Of a stretch of 64,000 nucleotides of DNA, positions 11,391 through 23,429 are shown piece by piece. A program made the translations under genes and the position numbers. The stretch comes from Diplonema papillatum (taxonomy: Eukaryota > Euglenozoa > Diplonemea > Diplonemida > Diplonemidae). The stretch covers positions 248,001 to 312,000 of the forward strand of contig JAPJBO010000058.1 of NCBI GenBank assembly GCA_030068145.1, written 5' to 3'. Position 1 is the stretch's first letter; each line of letters starts with the position of its first letter. The notes under the pieces are model-generated. The model worked only from the letters and a program-made list of their open reading frames with translations. It ran no database searches and was not told the DNA's origin.

Positions 11391-14362
11391 AAAAACCCCG
11401 AAGAATGGATACCACCCGTTTTCTTTGCCCACCTGCTCTGCCAAAGAGCTACGCACCCAAACCTTATTCTCCCTTCTTCTGGCCACAACTACTGCTGGAA
11501 AGTTGACGGAAACTAGTGAAAGAGCGACACTGAAGTTCGACTCCCCATTTGACGCTCGTCGCCCGCGTCGGACTCTCTCTCCTTCGCTGAGTGCAGGCCC
11601 AACGCCTGAGAAATCTCGGCGTCGGAGCAGCGGAGGTTGACGACTCAATAATCGGGTGCTTCCACGGCATTCTCTGCGCATTTCTGTGATATTTTGGCGC
11701 CTACATTGTTGTCGCCTCGTCGACGACCGCGCGCAGCCAGCTGCTGAGAAGCCAGCGGGGGGCGGAACACCACCCATCGCATCGCAGAACCCCAGCTTGT
11801 TTTTCTTCGCCACTCCTAGCTTCGAGTCGCCGAAACACCCGAGAGAACGCTCTCCCGTCTTTCAAATCTCAGCTCCTTGACCTTATTCTTTTTTCTTTAA
11901 TGTGCGAGGAAACTGAACCGCCCGAGTAGGACCCTCTGATCATGATCACTTGCCAATTGTCAACCTGACACCACGTCCACGAGTTCGCGTGCGGTCAACG
12001 AAAGACTCTAGGGCCTTTTTTTCTGCTTTTCTCCTACTCTCGCGGTGTACGGGTTTCTTCTATTTCTTTTTGCATCTTTCTTGCCAGGAAATAAGGGTCC
12101 TCATCCGAGTGTCCGATGAAACCCCTTGTCAATACCACCCAACGACTGCGACGCTCGTGCGAAATGTCGGACGGCTGGCGTCTGTCAAGAGCATGAGTGA
12201 CTCAGCCGTGTTTTAAAGACGAGATGAGAGGCATCGGCTCACTCTGTCAAAAGGACATAACACTACGGAAAGGAGGGGGGTCGGCAAGTATATGCAACCC
12301 GTCCCCGAAGTCTTCTGAGCTGCCACTTCTATTGTTGAACAGCAATAGAAGTGGTCAAGGTGGAAGTCAAGTGGACACGTTCACTTTCCGAGGCCGAGGG
12401 CTATTCTGGCTGGATATGCGTTAAAGCGTCATCCATTAGCTATGCCGTCCGAATCTGGTAGAAGAATACTCCCTTCTTTGCTACCTGGATTCGACTCAGG
12501 CTTGGGACCAACTTTTTCCATTGAAGGATCCCGCAGGAAACAACAATTCCGCCTCCCTTCCGTTGCTTCCGACTGCCCGATGGTGGTGGTGCCCCTTCTG
12601 ACCGGTGGCGGCGGCTGCCACAGCGCACCGCGCCGTCGTTTCACCTTGCGAATGCAGTGTGTCGTACCGTGTTTCGCGCTCACGTCTTCACGTTGCGTCG
12701 AGGCCATTCGGCCTTGCGGGGGGGTGAACCGGGGGGACCCCCGCCGGGGGGGGGGGGACCCCCGCCGGGGGGGGGGGGTTTTAACACTACCGATCGACCC
12801 GGCGCTTACATGTGCCGCACTGCACCTTCTGGTGTTGGTGGGCCCATAGTCTGCGCGAGTTCCTGCGCGATAGAAGCAGACTTCCATGACTTCACCTTTC
12901 TGCGACTTCTGCTCTCACGTGTTATCGGGGTTCTTCTCCCCTGGGGACGCATGTGCTTGAGAGGACTTGAGTCGCAAAACGACGAGGGGGCCTGTGCTCT
13001 TCGGTTCCGGTATTAGCTAAACGAGAGCGAGCATCAGTTCTTCCGGCCAGTTACCGCTTTCCTCCGCCTCATTGGGCACTCTTTGCAAACCCTTTCCAAA
13101 TCGAGTTCGGCTCGTGGATTCACCACCGCGCATCCCGGCTGAGGCTGACTTCTTCATATCTTCGCCAGCGCCGCACTCACGCCACCTACCGTACTCGGGA
13201 ACGGCATCGAATTCTCCAAACCCGAATTCCACGGAACCGCCTCCCAACCCCCATGTTACTCCAAGCACCTCCCCGAACACGTTAGGGAACGCCCAGTGAC
13301 GCATCACCCGAAACGAGCAATACCCCATTCTTCTTTGCCCCTCCCCAACCTCCCCAAATATATTCTCATCTTCTTTGAGGTGAGAAAGAGGTAGCGGGGC
13401 TTTTGAAGGAAGAGAAGCGGCAGGAGACTACCAAGCTAAGCGGAACTCAAAAAAATAGAGCTCGCACAAACCCCCCCGGTACAGAAAGCCCGAGGAGGAA
13501 CCACAACACCGGCTGGATTACGAGGTTCAAAGCCACATTGCAAGCGGTGTTTTGCGGGCTTATTACAAGGTTTATTACCCACCTGCCATGTGGCACAGCA
13601 CTGCTACTAACTCCTGCGCCTGCGGGCGCGTTATGTCGTGCAGCGCTCGCAACTACCGCCTCTGCCGGTCCATCCCCTCCTGATAGACCGCGATATACCG
13701 TGGAAATCCTGCGGTTAGAACAGTGAATCTGTGGCGATGGTCTGCCTCTTTACCGCAAACAGCACCAGGTAGTATTAACCCGTGACGCAACCCGTGGTGC
13801 AGTGTTCTTTTGGTACTAACTATCTTGCGGGTTGCCCGTCAAAGTATTGCGCAGGCTAAAAAATACGTAGACAGCGTGTTTTGGTTGATCAGAGTTCCTT
13901 GCCTGAAAATGACACAGGGTAAATACAAGTGGGAAAACGATCACCCGGCACGCACAAACAAAACGAAGCGCCTGTCTTTGTGTCCGTTCTCCTTCCGTTC
14001 CGAGCCTTCCATTCTGAGCACAGCAGTGCTAGGTACTTTCGCGTCGAACGCGCCCAGGCGAATGGTTATTCCCCCCTCTTCGGTGCGGGTGCGAAGTCTA
14101 CTTCAAAAGACGATACTCATTTGGCCTGGGCGCGTTTGATTTCGCATTTCTCCCCCCCCCCCCCCTCACTTTCAGATTGCCACCGTAAAAAGAAGGCAAG
14201 TCAGTGCTGCCTAGCGAGTCGCAGTCACAATCAGGGCGAGTGCCCTGAGTTTTTTAACTGATTGCTCAGACACGGTTGTAGGGGCCTTCTCCCCGTGACG
14301 AATTCGCCTGTGCTCTAGTAGCACGGGTGGTCCTGGCTGTGACGAGCTACGAACAGCCGCCT
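11391..14362. other. Intergenic with hairpins and homopolymer runs
   Basis: Includes repeat fragments at 11985-12055, a perfect 12-bp stem hairpin (12323-12334 pairs with 12343-12354, 8-base loop) and a G/C-homopolymer block at 12715-12780, where a unit ACCCCCGCC plus a G12 run occurs twice. A repeat with GGTCCATCCCCTCCTGATAG lies at 13664-13730 and a block CTTGCGGGTTGCCCGTCAAAG at 13825-13885. No gene supported. Confidence 0.5.
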
Positions 14363-14522
14363 GACAAACCAGACTCACACCGCAGTCCTGTCTGCAGACA
14401 CTCAGGTTCCACGCTGATGATGGTCCGCCTTATGTGTCCGTGGCTTAAAAGACCGAAACACGGCGCAGACGGGACCAGTGCGGTGTTGAGCACATACCCA
14501 TTCCAAGCACGTTCTTGCAATC
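14363..14522 (+). mobile_element. Short interspersed element family C, copy 1
   Basis: Runs from GACAAACCAGACTCACACCG through CAGACACTCAGGTTCCACGC and GGTCCGCCTTATGTGTCCGT to TTCTTGCAAT, then a C-run. The same element is at 41912-42047 and 48194-48330, with partial copies at 17999-18032, 26038-26110 and 59155-59240. Here the C-run plus TCACTTTCA after the element also occurs at 14160-14174, about 350 bp upstream, so the duplicated target flanks a larger insert or a 5' extended copy. No protein is encoded. Confidence 0.75.
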
Positions 14523-16029
14523 CCCCCCTCACTTTCACTCCAATCCCCAGAGGAGATCAAAATCGAACCTTCACCGCTGGAAACCGAACTATATGCGCCA
14601 CTTTGGCACCGACTTTCTGCTTCTTTGCTGCTGCGGGAGGGCTTCGCGCACAAGGACACTACGACCTGCCCCTATGAAGAAAATGAACAACAGACAGAGC
14701 GGCAATTCCTTGCACAGACGAGATACTCGGCCAGAAAATTGGTTCTGGGGAAAAAAAAGAAGGGGAAGAGGGGACGCTTCGGAGTTGCCACCGTATCGAA
14801 TCTTTTCCGATTGGTGGTGTGCGTATCGTGGTGAGGTGGATTTTCGGCAGCCAATCAACCAACACAGATACCGGCAAAAGAAGAACAGTGCTCGGTGCTT
14901 ACTTCGACAGAGGCTTGAAAAGGGTGGGGGGGGGGGGGGAGTGGCTCTTTTTGCGGCACCAAAATGCCTGCGTTTCAGCACATTTCCTCTTTTTGGAACA
15001 TTTGCAACTGGGGCTCCTCGCTTCCTGAACATTACTGAGATTATCCCTCCCCAGAAACGCGGATGTCAATTCCTGCGGCAACTAGAAGAATGTCAACTGT
15101 ATGCAGCAGAGCGTGGGCCAGTGGCCGAACGCGCTAATGACCGATACTGCACAGTTCACCAAGTCGTCGACGCTCTCGTCGCAAGCAAGGCAAGACGCAT
15201 CTGCACCGCTCGACTACACCCTGTTCTAGGCGGCGGCTCCTTTTTTTTAGTAACAAATGAATTGAAGCTCAAAAGAGAACGCTGGCAGCGTGTTTGGGAT
15301 GAGATTAGCCAAGCGATCATGTTCCCACATTGAACAGCTAACTTCCCCCCGACATGGACACGCAACCGTCGCGTTAATTTTCTTGAAGGCACCGGTGTCA
15401 CATCAAAGAGGACCCGCCACATTGCTGAGTACGTAAATCGTGAGTCTATCGTATATTCGCCCCCGAAGAGGAGCCTAGCGTGCGGCGAACTGAGGCGCGA
15501 ACGTGCCGTTTCACCTTCGATGGAAGACGCCGCTCAACTTCTTTAGTCGCTCGTGTCCCTGGTCTTCATAAAGGAAAAATCTAGCACACTGGACCCTTGA
15601 CCCTCAGAAAAAAACGCTAAAAACTTTCCCCACCTTTTTTTGCTTCTTTTGAGCCCCATTTGTTCGCAGAGACCGGGCTATCGCAGTGCAAAAGCGTACA
15701 ACGAAGGAGAAAATTTTTGTTGTTTCTCTGCTCCCGCCACCGCCCCTTTTACACCCCCGCTCCCCCCCTCAGTATATCTGAGTTTTGTACCGGCCTGCGA
15801 CGGAGCCTGCGGTAGATTCGCATTTTCTCTTCTGAATTCGTACATTTGTACTGATGGGAACACCTCCGGAACAACAGCACGGAAATGTTCTTTCGTTCTT
15901 GCTTCTTCTTCTCTCCCGGATGTTCTGTTTGTCTTTTGACGCAAACCCTTCACCTCCAACAACCTATCTCCCTGGTTCAGACACTACCCGAACTCACTCT
16001 CTCTTTTCTCCGTATCCAATGTTCCCTGT
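14523..16029. other. Intergenic, no supported gene
   Basis: An open frame of 272 codons (14515-15333) begins inside the preceding repeat and shows no domain. A repeat fragment with GTACTGATGGGAACACCTCC lies at 15830-15885. Otherwise nothing recognised. Confidence 0.4.
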
Positions 16030-16415
16030 TGTTGTTCGATGAAAACCTGCTGCTAGCATCAAGCATGCATGCGAGAGGGCATCGTTCTGCCTAATCATGA
16101 ACTAAGATTTTCCTCCGACCATTACCTGCTGGGAAGGGCGGGGACGGTGTTGCGGAGGGATGGTACCTCCCGCGTATTACCACCATTATTATTTGTATAA
16201 GCACCTGTTTTGCAGGAAATACTTGGGAGAGCTGCCAGTTGCGAAATCTCAAAGGAGGCGAAACACAGGTAAAACTGGGTTCAGCGGCTCTTCTTTTCGA
16301 ACAAGCACGCACTTTGTGGGAAATACGCGAGTTGACCGGTTGCAAAAGTCGCGAAGGAGGAAATATCCACAGGTAAATCTGGGTCGAATGCCGGGCGTAA
16401 GTGTTCCGCGAAAAG
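16030..16415 (+). repeat. Repeat family B copy followed by two tandem family A cores
   Basis: 16030-16110 carries GATGAAAACCTGCTGCTAGC, GCATGC, GGCATCGTTCTGCCTAATCA and ends ACTAAGATTTTCCTCC. This matches family B at 25900-25985, 45338-45415 and 62165-62235. Two family A cores follow head to tail (16189-16275 and 16285-16415), the second more diverged. Confidence 0.65.
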
Positions 16416-19191
16416 GGCTCATGTTGCAGTTGTTCTGCCCTCTATCCTCTTGTCGATAGGAGCACCGAGCGGCCCCATCGAGTGCTCTTTTAACATTTAA
16501 CATGTAGTTTGTCAAGAGCAAAAACCGATTGATGGCGGCGTACTATCCTCACTCCCGTTAAATGAAAAGAACAAGTTTGAAGGAAGTAACAAACGAAGCG
16601 CCGGATCGTTCATTGCAAAAGCGAACTCATTTTGCCGAAGGCCGCCCGGAGACTCTTAAGAAGGGTTTCATGCGAACTTTCATCAGGCGTATTATCTGGA
16701 GGCCTGAAAACAAACGCTAAAAAAAAGGACACCAACAGCAAACTAGGAACTCGCGTCCGGTTCAAACGAACGTGGACGCCCAACGCATCCGCTTCGGTTG
16801 AAGCGCGCTGCAGCATAGCTCCGCAATCCCAGTGTCAAAAGGGTGCGGGCAACAGCTCTCAAAATACCCTGCTCTCACCCTGCAAAACACTTCCGGAAAG
16901 ATCCCAAGCGAACCTTCACAAAAAAGAAAAGGAGCAGCGAATTGCCTCTTGTCGGCGGGTCTCAAGGCTCGCTGTGGCGCGGGGGCACGTAGCTAGGTGG
17001 CTACCATGACTAAGCTGGTCCAACCCCTCCTGATAGACCGCGATAGACCTTCAAATGCAAGCTCAGGCAATTCCGTGCAACTCCAGATGGACCTGATAGA
17101 CCGTGGTGCACCGTGCTACACAGCAGGCATCTCGACGCAGTATGTGTTGAGGCAGCGGTGCGCGAAGCATGATTTTTGCGATACCCTCTCGTCTCTCCCC
17201 CAACTAAGATTCCCCCCCTCCCCCCTCCTATCTTCAGCCCGTTCCCCACTTCTTATTTGTTTTTGTTCTGATTTTCTTCCCTTGCTTTTCTTGATGGCAG
17301 TTGTTGTCCTCGCTTACGCCATGTTTTCCTTTTGGTTGCCATTAGTTGTCTTCATCCCGTTGGCAACCATGCGAGAGCAGCGTAGTTGTCCATCGTTGTT
17401 CCCTGCGCCCCCCCTCTTTTCACCGTGCGATCCGATCCAGTGGAGCTTACTTTGCGGATTGCCATCGTCAAACGTAGACAAATCGATGCGTCCAGTCACG
17501 CGCCGGACGGCTGAGAAAGTCGGATGCAGGGAACCCTCCCTGCAAAAAGGGCTGCCTACATCTTTGCTCCCGTAGCTTAGAGATGGTCGGCTGGGACAAG
17601 CTATCCGAGCAGATACCGCACCTGCGCAAACTACGAAGAAGTACCCGAACAGAACACGAGAGAGTCGGTCCTACGATACCACGCTGACCGTCACCTCCAA
17701 CAGCATCCTGCTCAGGAGTGTAGGTTGACGAAGGCCGATACCACAAACAACCGCGACCAAGGTACTCACCGAACACTCTCTGCTCGCTTATTCGCCACGG
17801 TCCACAGCTCGTTGCGCAATGAGCAAGCGAACTCCGCATGCAATATACTTCCATTTGCCGAAAGGAGCCTCTGGAACCTCGGAGTTCATTCCAACAAATC
17901 AACGTCATTGCTGTTCTTTCGGGCACTCAAGTTATACGCTGAACGAGGCTGTCTCGTGTACCTGTGGATAAAATGATATTGAGCATACAGAACACAGTGT
18001 CGTGACATTCCAAGTACGTTCTTGCAATCCCCCTCCACGCCTGTCCCGTCTTTCTCTCCTCCCCCCTTATTCGCGATTTTCTCTGCACGCTCACCGGTAC
18101 CAGCCCCTTCTCTCATCTCCCTTTCGGGTTCTCTCTTTGCCGCACAAAGGTTCCCGGGCCTTAGAAGAAGCAGCATGTGATGAACAACACACCGTTGTAT
18201 ACTTATGAAAAGGAGATTCTCAAGTGAAGCTCTTCAACCGCAAGAAGGAGTCAGTGGATGCGTGGGCGAGGTGGGAGATAGGGCAACTCACTCGCCGGTG
18301 CACGTACTAAATTGTCTTTGCGCGTTATGCGTAAGCATAACCTTATGCGTCTTGCGCGGTGTTGCCGAGCCGGCAATCGGATTACGTGGCAACTACATGC
18401 TGAAAGCAAAGGTGCAACGCACACCTGGGACTTGGCGCTTGCGCTGAACACAACGCCGCCAGCTACAGCCCCAGAGTGGACGGCGTTGCACTCCGGCCCC
18501 GGATCAAACTTCTTGTCTTTTTCGGAATCTGAAACCTTCGTGTGTTCCTCATCCAACGAGTACGCATTTCCTTTTCTTTTCTACTATTTGAGCGAAAAAA
18601 ATGAAGAAGAAACAAATAGAAAAATAGCTCCTTTCTGATACTGTGCTTTTCTTTTGTACGGACTTCTTTTTTCCCCCTTCTTCTCCTTGTTTTTCTTCTT
18701 CATCTTCATCGTATTCCTTTTCTGTTTTCTTTTTGAATCTGAAGTCTTGTCTTCTTTTTTTCTTTTTGCATGTTTTTCGTTCTGCTTTTCCCTTTTGTTT
18801 TTCTTTATATAAATCGGTTCCAAGATGTCTGCGAAATCAGTGGTTTCGTTTTCGTTTGCGGGCGCTCCACAAAAATGCATGTCCATGGGTAGACGCGATG
18901 GCACGATGCAGGACGAGCATGCCTGCTTTCCCATTTTCCATCAGAGCCCTCGTCCAGGGGTTCCATTTAATTGCTCGGTCTGGAATACCGTAAGTGACCC
19001 GCAGCTCGATTCAGGAAACGAGGTATCCATCCACCCGCGTCTCAATAAGTTGGTGGAAACGGTATACTCGATTGACCGTCGTCTCATGCGGAAAAGGAGC
19101 GAAACAACACGCCGACAGGCGCCACTCTGTTTTGGCCCCCCCCTCCAAACCTTTTCTCCATAGGGCTACCTAGGAAGGAACCGTTGGATGA
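16416..19191. other. Intergenic with repeat family E and leader region of the LicD-type gene
   Basis: 17015-17150 carries family E (CCCTCCTGATAGACCGCGAT, then GGACCTGATAGACCGTGGTG), shared with 13664-13730, 20396-20545 and 50797-50880. 17999-18032 is the tail of a family C element. 18310-18500 matches 8290-8480. A T-rich stretch lies at 18640-18815. A strong acceptor (pyrimidine run ending CCATAG at 19163) lies 28 bases before the next gene's ATG. Nothing else is supported. Confidence 0.5.
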
Positions 19192-22100
19192 ATGCCGATG
19201 AGCTGCCGCACAGCGACAGCCGTGTTGATGTTCTGCGCGGCCACGATCGAGTACGTGATCATCGCCCACGGCGACGGCGGTGACGCCGGCGTGATCAGGG
19301 CTCCCGCCGCCGTTGCCACCGCCGCTACCGCCGTCACCAAAGTAGTCGTCGGCGACGTGCACACGGCTCCTTTAGATGACAGAGGGCGGTGCGGGGACGC
19401 CGCATTCGCTGACCGTCCTCTCACCGTGCTCGAAGGAGAGGTTCTCCGCGTGCTGGAGACACTGCAGTCGTTTCCCAACATCACGGTGTGGCCCGTCGGC
19501 GGCATGCTCATTCACTTGGTCAGGCACGGGCGGTATTCGGACTACGAAGAGCACGACCAAGAGTTTGACGTGGACCTCGGGATCGCTTCGCCGGACAACG
19601 ACACGCGCGCCTTCCCACCCGACGTCGGACAGTGGATTGTCAACACTCTGGCGCAAATGAAGGTCCTGCGCGAGCACAAGCTGACGTCGAAGAAAAGCCC
19701 ACCTGGCACCGGTACGTGTCGCCTATGGGCGAAAGGAAAGCACGTGGCTTGCAAGCACGTGAGCCTCGGGCTGCATCTCGATTTCTTTCTGGGTATGCTT
19801 TGCCGCCTGCCGCTAGCTGCCAAACACGACACATGTTGCGGCGCGAGAGGCGCCTGATCGCACCTACTATTCCGGAGCTAAAAAGAAGAGCAGTCCGTTT
19901 AAAAACTCAGTGCGCCCGCCCTACTTGTGACGGCGACTCGCTAGAACGAACTGGCTGTGTTACGGGTGCAATCTGCGAAGTAAACACTGTTGGTCAAGTG
20001 CGAAACACACAGACCACAGGGTAACCAGAAACTCCCCGGAAAGCTGTGTTGTTCGGGCGGGTTTACTGTTGGTAGAAGCACCTGATTCGCAGGAAATACT
20101 TGAGAAGGCTGCCAGTTGCGAAATCGAAAAGGAGCGGCGATGTGCTGCAGCCCGCACGAAACCCAGATAACTCTGGGTTTAGTGGCGGGCGAAACCGTTC
20201 AGCAAGTTCCTTTGCAGGGCTCGTGCCCGCCCATCTGCATTGCGTTCTCGCAGGAGTTTCTGCTCTTCGTATTGTCTGACGAGAACTGCCTAGAAGAAAG
20301 GGAGAAGTAAGAACAGCGCGTCAAAGAGAGAAGCAAAATAGTGCACACTCCAACACGGTGGCATCTCTCCGAGACCTTCCTGTCTGCGTAGCTGAGCCGG
20401 TCCATCCCCTCTTGATAGACCGTGATAGACCGAAGAATACAGCACCGGGCAATTCGATGCAGCTCTAGGGACTAGGAAATGGACCTGATAGACCGTGGTG
20501 GACCGTGATTCACTGTGATAAACAGCGGCAGGCACTTCGATGCAGTTTCAAGAGATAGGGACGGACCGGCTCACGCAGCGAAGCATACGAGAAGGAGGTC
20601 AACCTCAGAATCCAGAAAGAAAAACTCAAAAAAGTGGGGAGCCCAAGAACACTTCCCTAATCTGATGAGATCTTGGTGTCGGTCTTAAATGGTTTTACGA
20701 ACCTGGCTTGCCAAAGCAAGCAAGTAAAGTGTGCACGAAAGAAGCCGTGCATGCCCCCCCCCCCCCCCCCCCCAGTACGTCCCTTGGTCACATTCATTAC
20801 GGGTGTGGTCGTGGTGTCGGTCGCAATAGTCGCTCTGCTAGCCATAGAGAGAGATAGAGAGAAAAAGAGCGCCAGAGAGAAAAGAAAAGATAACGTTATC
20901 TTCCGGAAAAGAAGGGTTACGCGAACCCCCGAGAAAAAAATAAAACCCCCCCCCCCCCCCCCAGGGGTACCTGTAATCCGGGGCCCGGGCCCTGGAAAAT
21001 TTTCCAGGGTTTTTGGCCCTGAACGATTACCAAAGGAAAAACTCTTTGGTACAAGATGCAATTCGTTTACAATTCCATTCCAGGGCCCCAGACTGTCCTT
21101 GAGCTCAACGGATTCAAAAGCGTTCAAAAACGTCCTCGGAATGTATTTTTTGACACAGCCACGAAACCTGAAGGAGGTTTTCAGGTTCTGGCAGGTCTAG
21201 CTGGCTGCCTAGAGGGTACCACGGCTCACCCAAGGTCACAGGTGGCAAGGTGGGCGTTGAATTTTTTTTTTTTTTTTTGGGCCGGAATCCCTAAAAACCC
21301 GCATTTCGGAAAGTTTTTGTCCTACATTTTTCCCAGGGCATTTTGACCATTTCACCTTAGAGCCTCCGCCTGCTCAGCCCATATGGTAAATGCACGACTG
21401 TGAGCTTTTTTTATCAAATTTTATCAAGCTTATTTCTTGATTTTTCTCGTCTTGCTCTCCGCTTGTTGTGGAAGCTGCAATATTGAAGATTCCATCCTTG
21501 GATGGCGTGATTACCGTGGGCCTGGACCCTATCTGGACCCTAGCGCTAACCCGGGGCCCGGGGCCCGGGCCCGGGCCCTGGAGGCTCTGGATTTACAGGT
21601 ACCCTTGCCCCCCCCCCCCCCCAAAAAAAAAAGGGAAAAGTGCCTTAGGGGACTAGTCCCTATTTTGCATTACAATTCCTGGTAAGAATTTGCAAAAAAG
21701 TTGCTAAGTGCATTTCCCAGTACTTCCCAATGAAAATGTGCCCTTAGGGGACTAGTCCCCTAAGGGCAAACAATTTCATTGGACTTTTTGCCAGGGAAAT
21801 GTACTTAGCAAAATATTAGCAAGTTTTCGGAAATTTTCAGATTTTTCGGATTTTTCGGATTTTGGCCCATTTTGGCCGATTTTGCCACATTTTGGCAAAT
21901 TTTGGCCATTTTGGCCGATTTTTCCACAATTTGGCAGATTTTGGCCATTTTCGGCCATTTTTGCCGATTTTTCCAGATTTTGACCATTTTTGGCCATTTT
22001 TGCCGATTTTTCCAGATCTTGGCCAATTTTGCCGATTTTTCCAGATTTTCCAGATTTTCCCCATTTTTGGTCATTTTTGGCCATTTTTGCCGATTTTTCT

Positions 22101-23421
22101 AGATTTTGGCCATTTTTGGTCATTTTTGGCCATTTTTGCCGAAAAAATGGCCAAAATCTGGAAAAATCGGCAAAAATGGGCAAAAATCGGCAAAAATGGG
22201 CGAAAATGGCCAAAATCTGGAAAAATCGGCAAAAATGGCCAAAAATGACCAAAAATGGCCAAAATCTGGAAAAATCGGCAAAAGTGGCCAAAAATGACCA
22301 AAAAATGGTCAAAATCTGGAAAAATCTGGAAAAATCGGCAAAATTGGCCAAAATCTGGAAAAATCGGCAAAAATGGCCAAAAATGGGAAAAATCGGCAAA
22401 AATGGCCAAAAATGGCCAAAATCTGGAAAAATCGGCAAAATCTGGAAAAATCGGCAAAAATGGCCAAAAATGGCCAAAAATGGCCAAAATCTGGAAAAAT
22501 CGGCAAAAATGGCCAAAAATGGCCAAAAATGGTCAAAATCTGGAAAATCTGGAAAAATCGGCAAAAATGGCCACAAATGGGAAAAATCGGCCAAAATCTG
22601 GAAAAATCGGCAAAACTGGGCAAAAATGGCCAAAATCTGCCAAAATCTGCAAAAATCTGGAAAAAATGAAAATTTCCAAAATTTGCTCAAAATCTGCTAA
22701 GTGCATTTCCCTGACAAAAGTCAAGGTAACAATTTCCAAGTGGGACTAGTCCCCTAAGGGCACATTTCACATTGGGACTAGTCCCCTAAGGCACCTTACC
22801 CCCAAAAAAAAACCACAAACCGACGGAGACCCCAAAGCCTTTTCCAACCTTTCCAATTCCCTCCAAGCTAGACCATTATACAACGACCCCCCCCAAGCCC
22901 ACCCAGTACGTATTAGCTTTAAAAGAACCCATTCGACGAAGGTCACCCCGAGAGACTCTAAAATCCCGGATTTTCAAGCGAACTATAACTCTAGAAAAAC
23001 AGGCGGTCCCGCGTCGCCAACCGACACGCCAGTGACCGGCGAGCGCCTGATCAGCTACGCGCCCCTCGGCGAGCAGCAAAGCTCGTTCCTGCACCCGATG
23101 AAGCGGTGCCGCGCCTGGAGCGGCAGCATCGCCTGCCCCCGCGACCCTTACCTTGTCCTCAAGACGTGGGGCGTCCACACTGGGTATGAGCCGAAGGAGG
23201 GGTGTCTGCTGTTCCCGAGACACGTCCAGAGGGCCCTGCAGGCGGTCTCCGCGGGAGGTGGGCAAGTCGACGGCAAGACGCGGGCCGCCGTCTCCTACGT
23301 CGTCGACAGAGCCGCGAAGCTGCATTCGTGCGGGTTCTCGTCCTTCGCCGGCGAAATCGAGCATAACCGCGAATGCCAGGACTCCATTAGGCTTGCCAGC
23401 GCTTCGAGCAGCCGGCCATAG
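19192..23421 (+). CDS. LicD/fukutin-type nucleotidyltransferase-fold protein, two exons
   Basis: Exon 1 is 19192-19792 (donor G|GTATGC) and exon 2 is 23003-23421 (acceptor AAAAACAG). The phases match and give 339 residues. Residues 1-25 (MPMSCRTATAVLMFCAATIE...) look like a signal peptide or signal anchor, placing the protein in the secretory pathway. Around residues 105-145 it has VWPVGGMLIHLVRHGRYSDY and EFDVDLGI: the Gly-rich entry, the Arg and the DxD of the LicD/FKRP/fukutin family, which transfers phosphosugar or phosphocholine groups to glycans. In exon 2, PMKRCRAWSGSIACP is the family's second landmark (lyPlrrcr...vPcP). The substrate cannot be told from sequence. The 3.2-kb intron holds a foldback element and several repeats. 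A later acceptor at 23032 also keeps frame and would drop 10 residues. Decayed copies of exon 2 follow directly. Confidence 0.8.
20071..20215 (+). repeat. Dispersed repeat family A copy in the LicD-type gene intron
   Basis: Blocks AGAAGCACCTGATTCGCAGG, GCTGCCAGTTGCGAAATC and CTGGGTTTAGTGGCGGGCG occur in the same order as in the copy at 38054. Confidence 0.75.
20396..20545 (+). repeat. Dispersed repeat family E copy in the intron
   Basis: GCCGGTCCATCCCCTCTTGA, TAGACCGTGATAGACC and GGACCTGATAGACCGTGGTG are shared with 17015-17150, and in part with 13664-13730 and 50797-50880. The internal repetition of GATAGACCG(C/T)G suggests the unit itself grew from a short tandem. Confidence 0.65.
20940..21625. 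repeat. Inverted-repeat element with C-run ends and GGGCCC palindromes
   Basis: The left end is a C-run followed by AGGGGTACCTGTAATCC and GGGGCCCGGGCCCTGG. The right end is GGGCCCGGGCCCTGGAGG, GGATTTACAGGTACCCTTG and a C-run. The parts are in mirrored order with GGTACCTGTAA-type blocks inverted, so the 0.69-kb segment has inverted ends of about 25 bp. Right next to the left end is a near-perfect palindrome (CCCTGGAAAATTTTCCAGGG). The interior has no coding sign and a poly(T) at 21260-21279. Confidence 0.55.
21637..22797. mobile_element. Foldback element with satellite-built arms
   Basis: A 1.16-kb inverted repeat with its centre near 22141. Both outer ends carry two spaced copies of the palindrome-bearing CCTTAGGGGACTAGTCCC, then (inverted on the right) GACTTTTTGCCAGGGAAATG / CATTTCCCTGACAAAAGTC and CTTAGCA. 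The arms (21835-22140 and 22142-22690) consist of variants of one unit of about 27-39 bp containing CCAGATTTTGGCC and ATTTTTGCCGATTTTT. There is almost no loop. This is the architecture of foldback (FB-like) transposons, whose long terminal repeats are themselves tandem arrays. No transposase is present. The long open frames on both strands are an effect of the stop-free unit and not genes. It lies inside the intron of the LicD-type gene. Confidence 0.75.
22925..23002 (+). repeat. Repeat family F copy ending at a 3' splice site
   Basis: GACGAAGGTCACCCCGAGAG, ATTTTCAAGCGAAC and TATAACTCTAGAAAAACAG. The last AG is the acceptor used for exon 2 of the LicD-type gene. A sister copy at 61768-61835 ends just before the acceptor of another gene. 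Other copies or pieces lie near 5100, 6395, 7425, 8920, 11365, 16640, 16885, 34060 and 34185. Confidence 0.65.
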
Positions 23422-23429
23422 CGCATGCA

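Noticed and set aside
14515-15333. 272-codon plus-strand frame
   Set aside because: Starts inside a family C element and passes through G- and A-runs; no domain or splice signals.
21776-22749. Open frames of up to 304 codons on both strands with Phe/Pro or Lys/Asn-rich repeats
   Set aside because: They arise from the stop-free satellite unit of the foldback element; all frames look alike and none has a domain.
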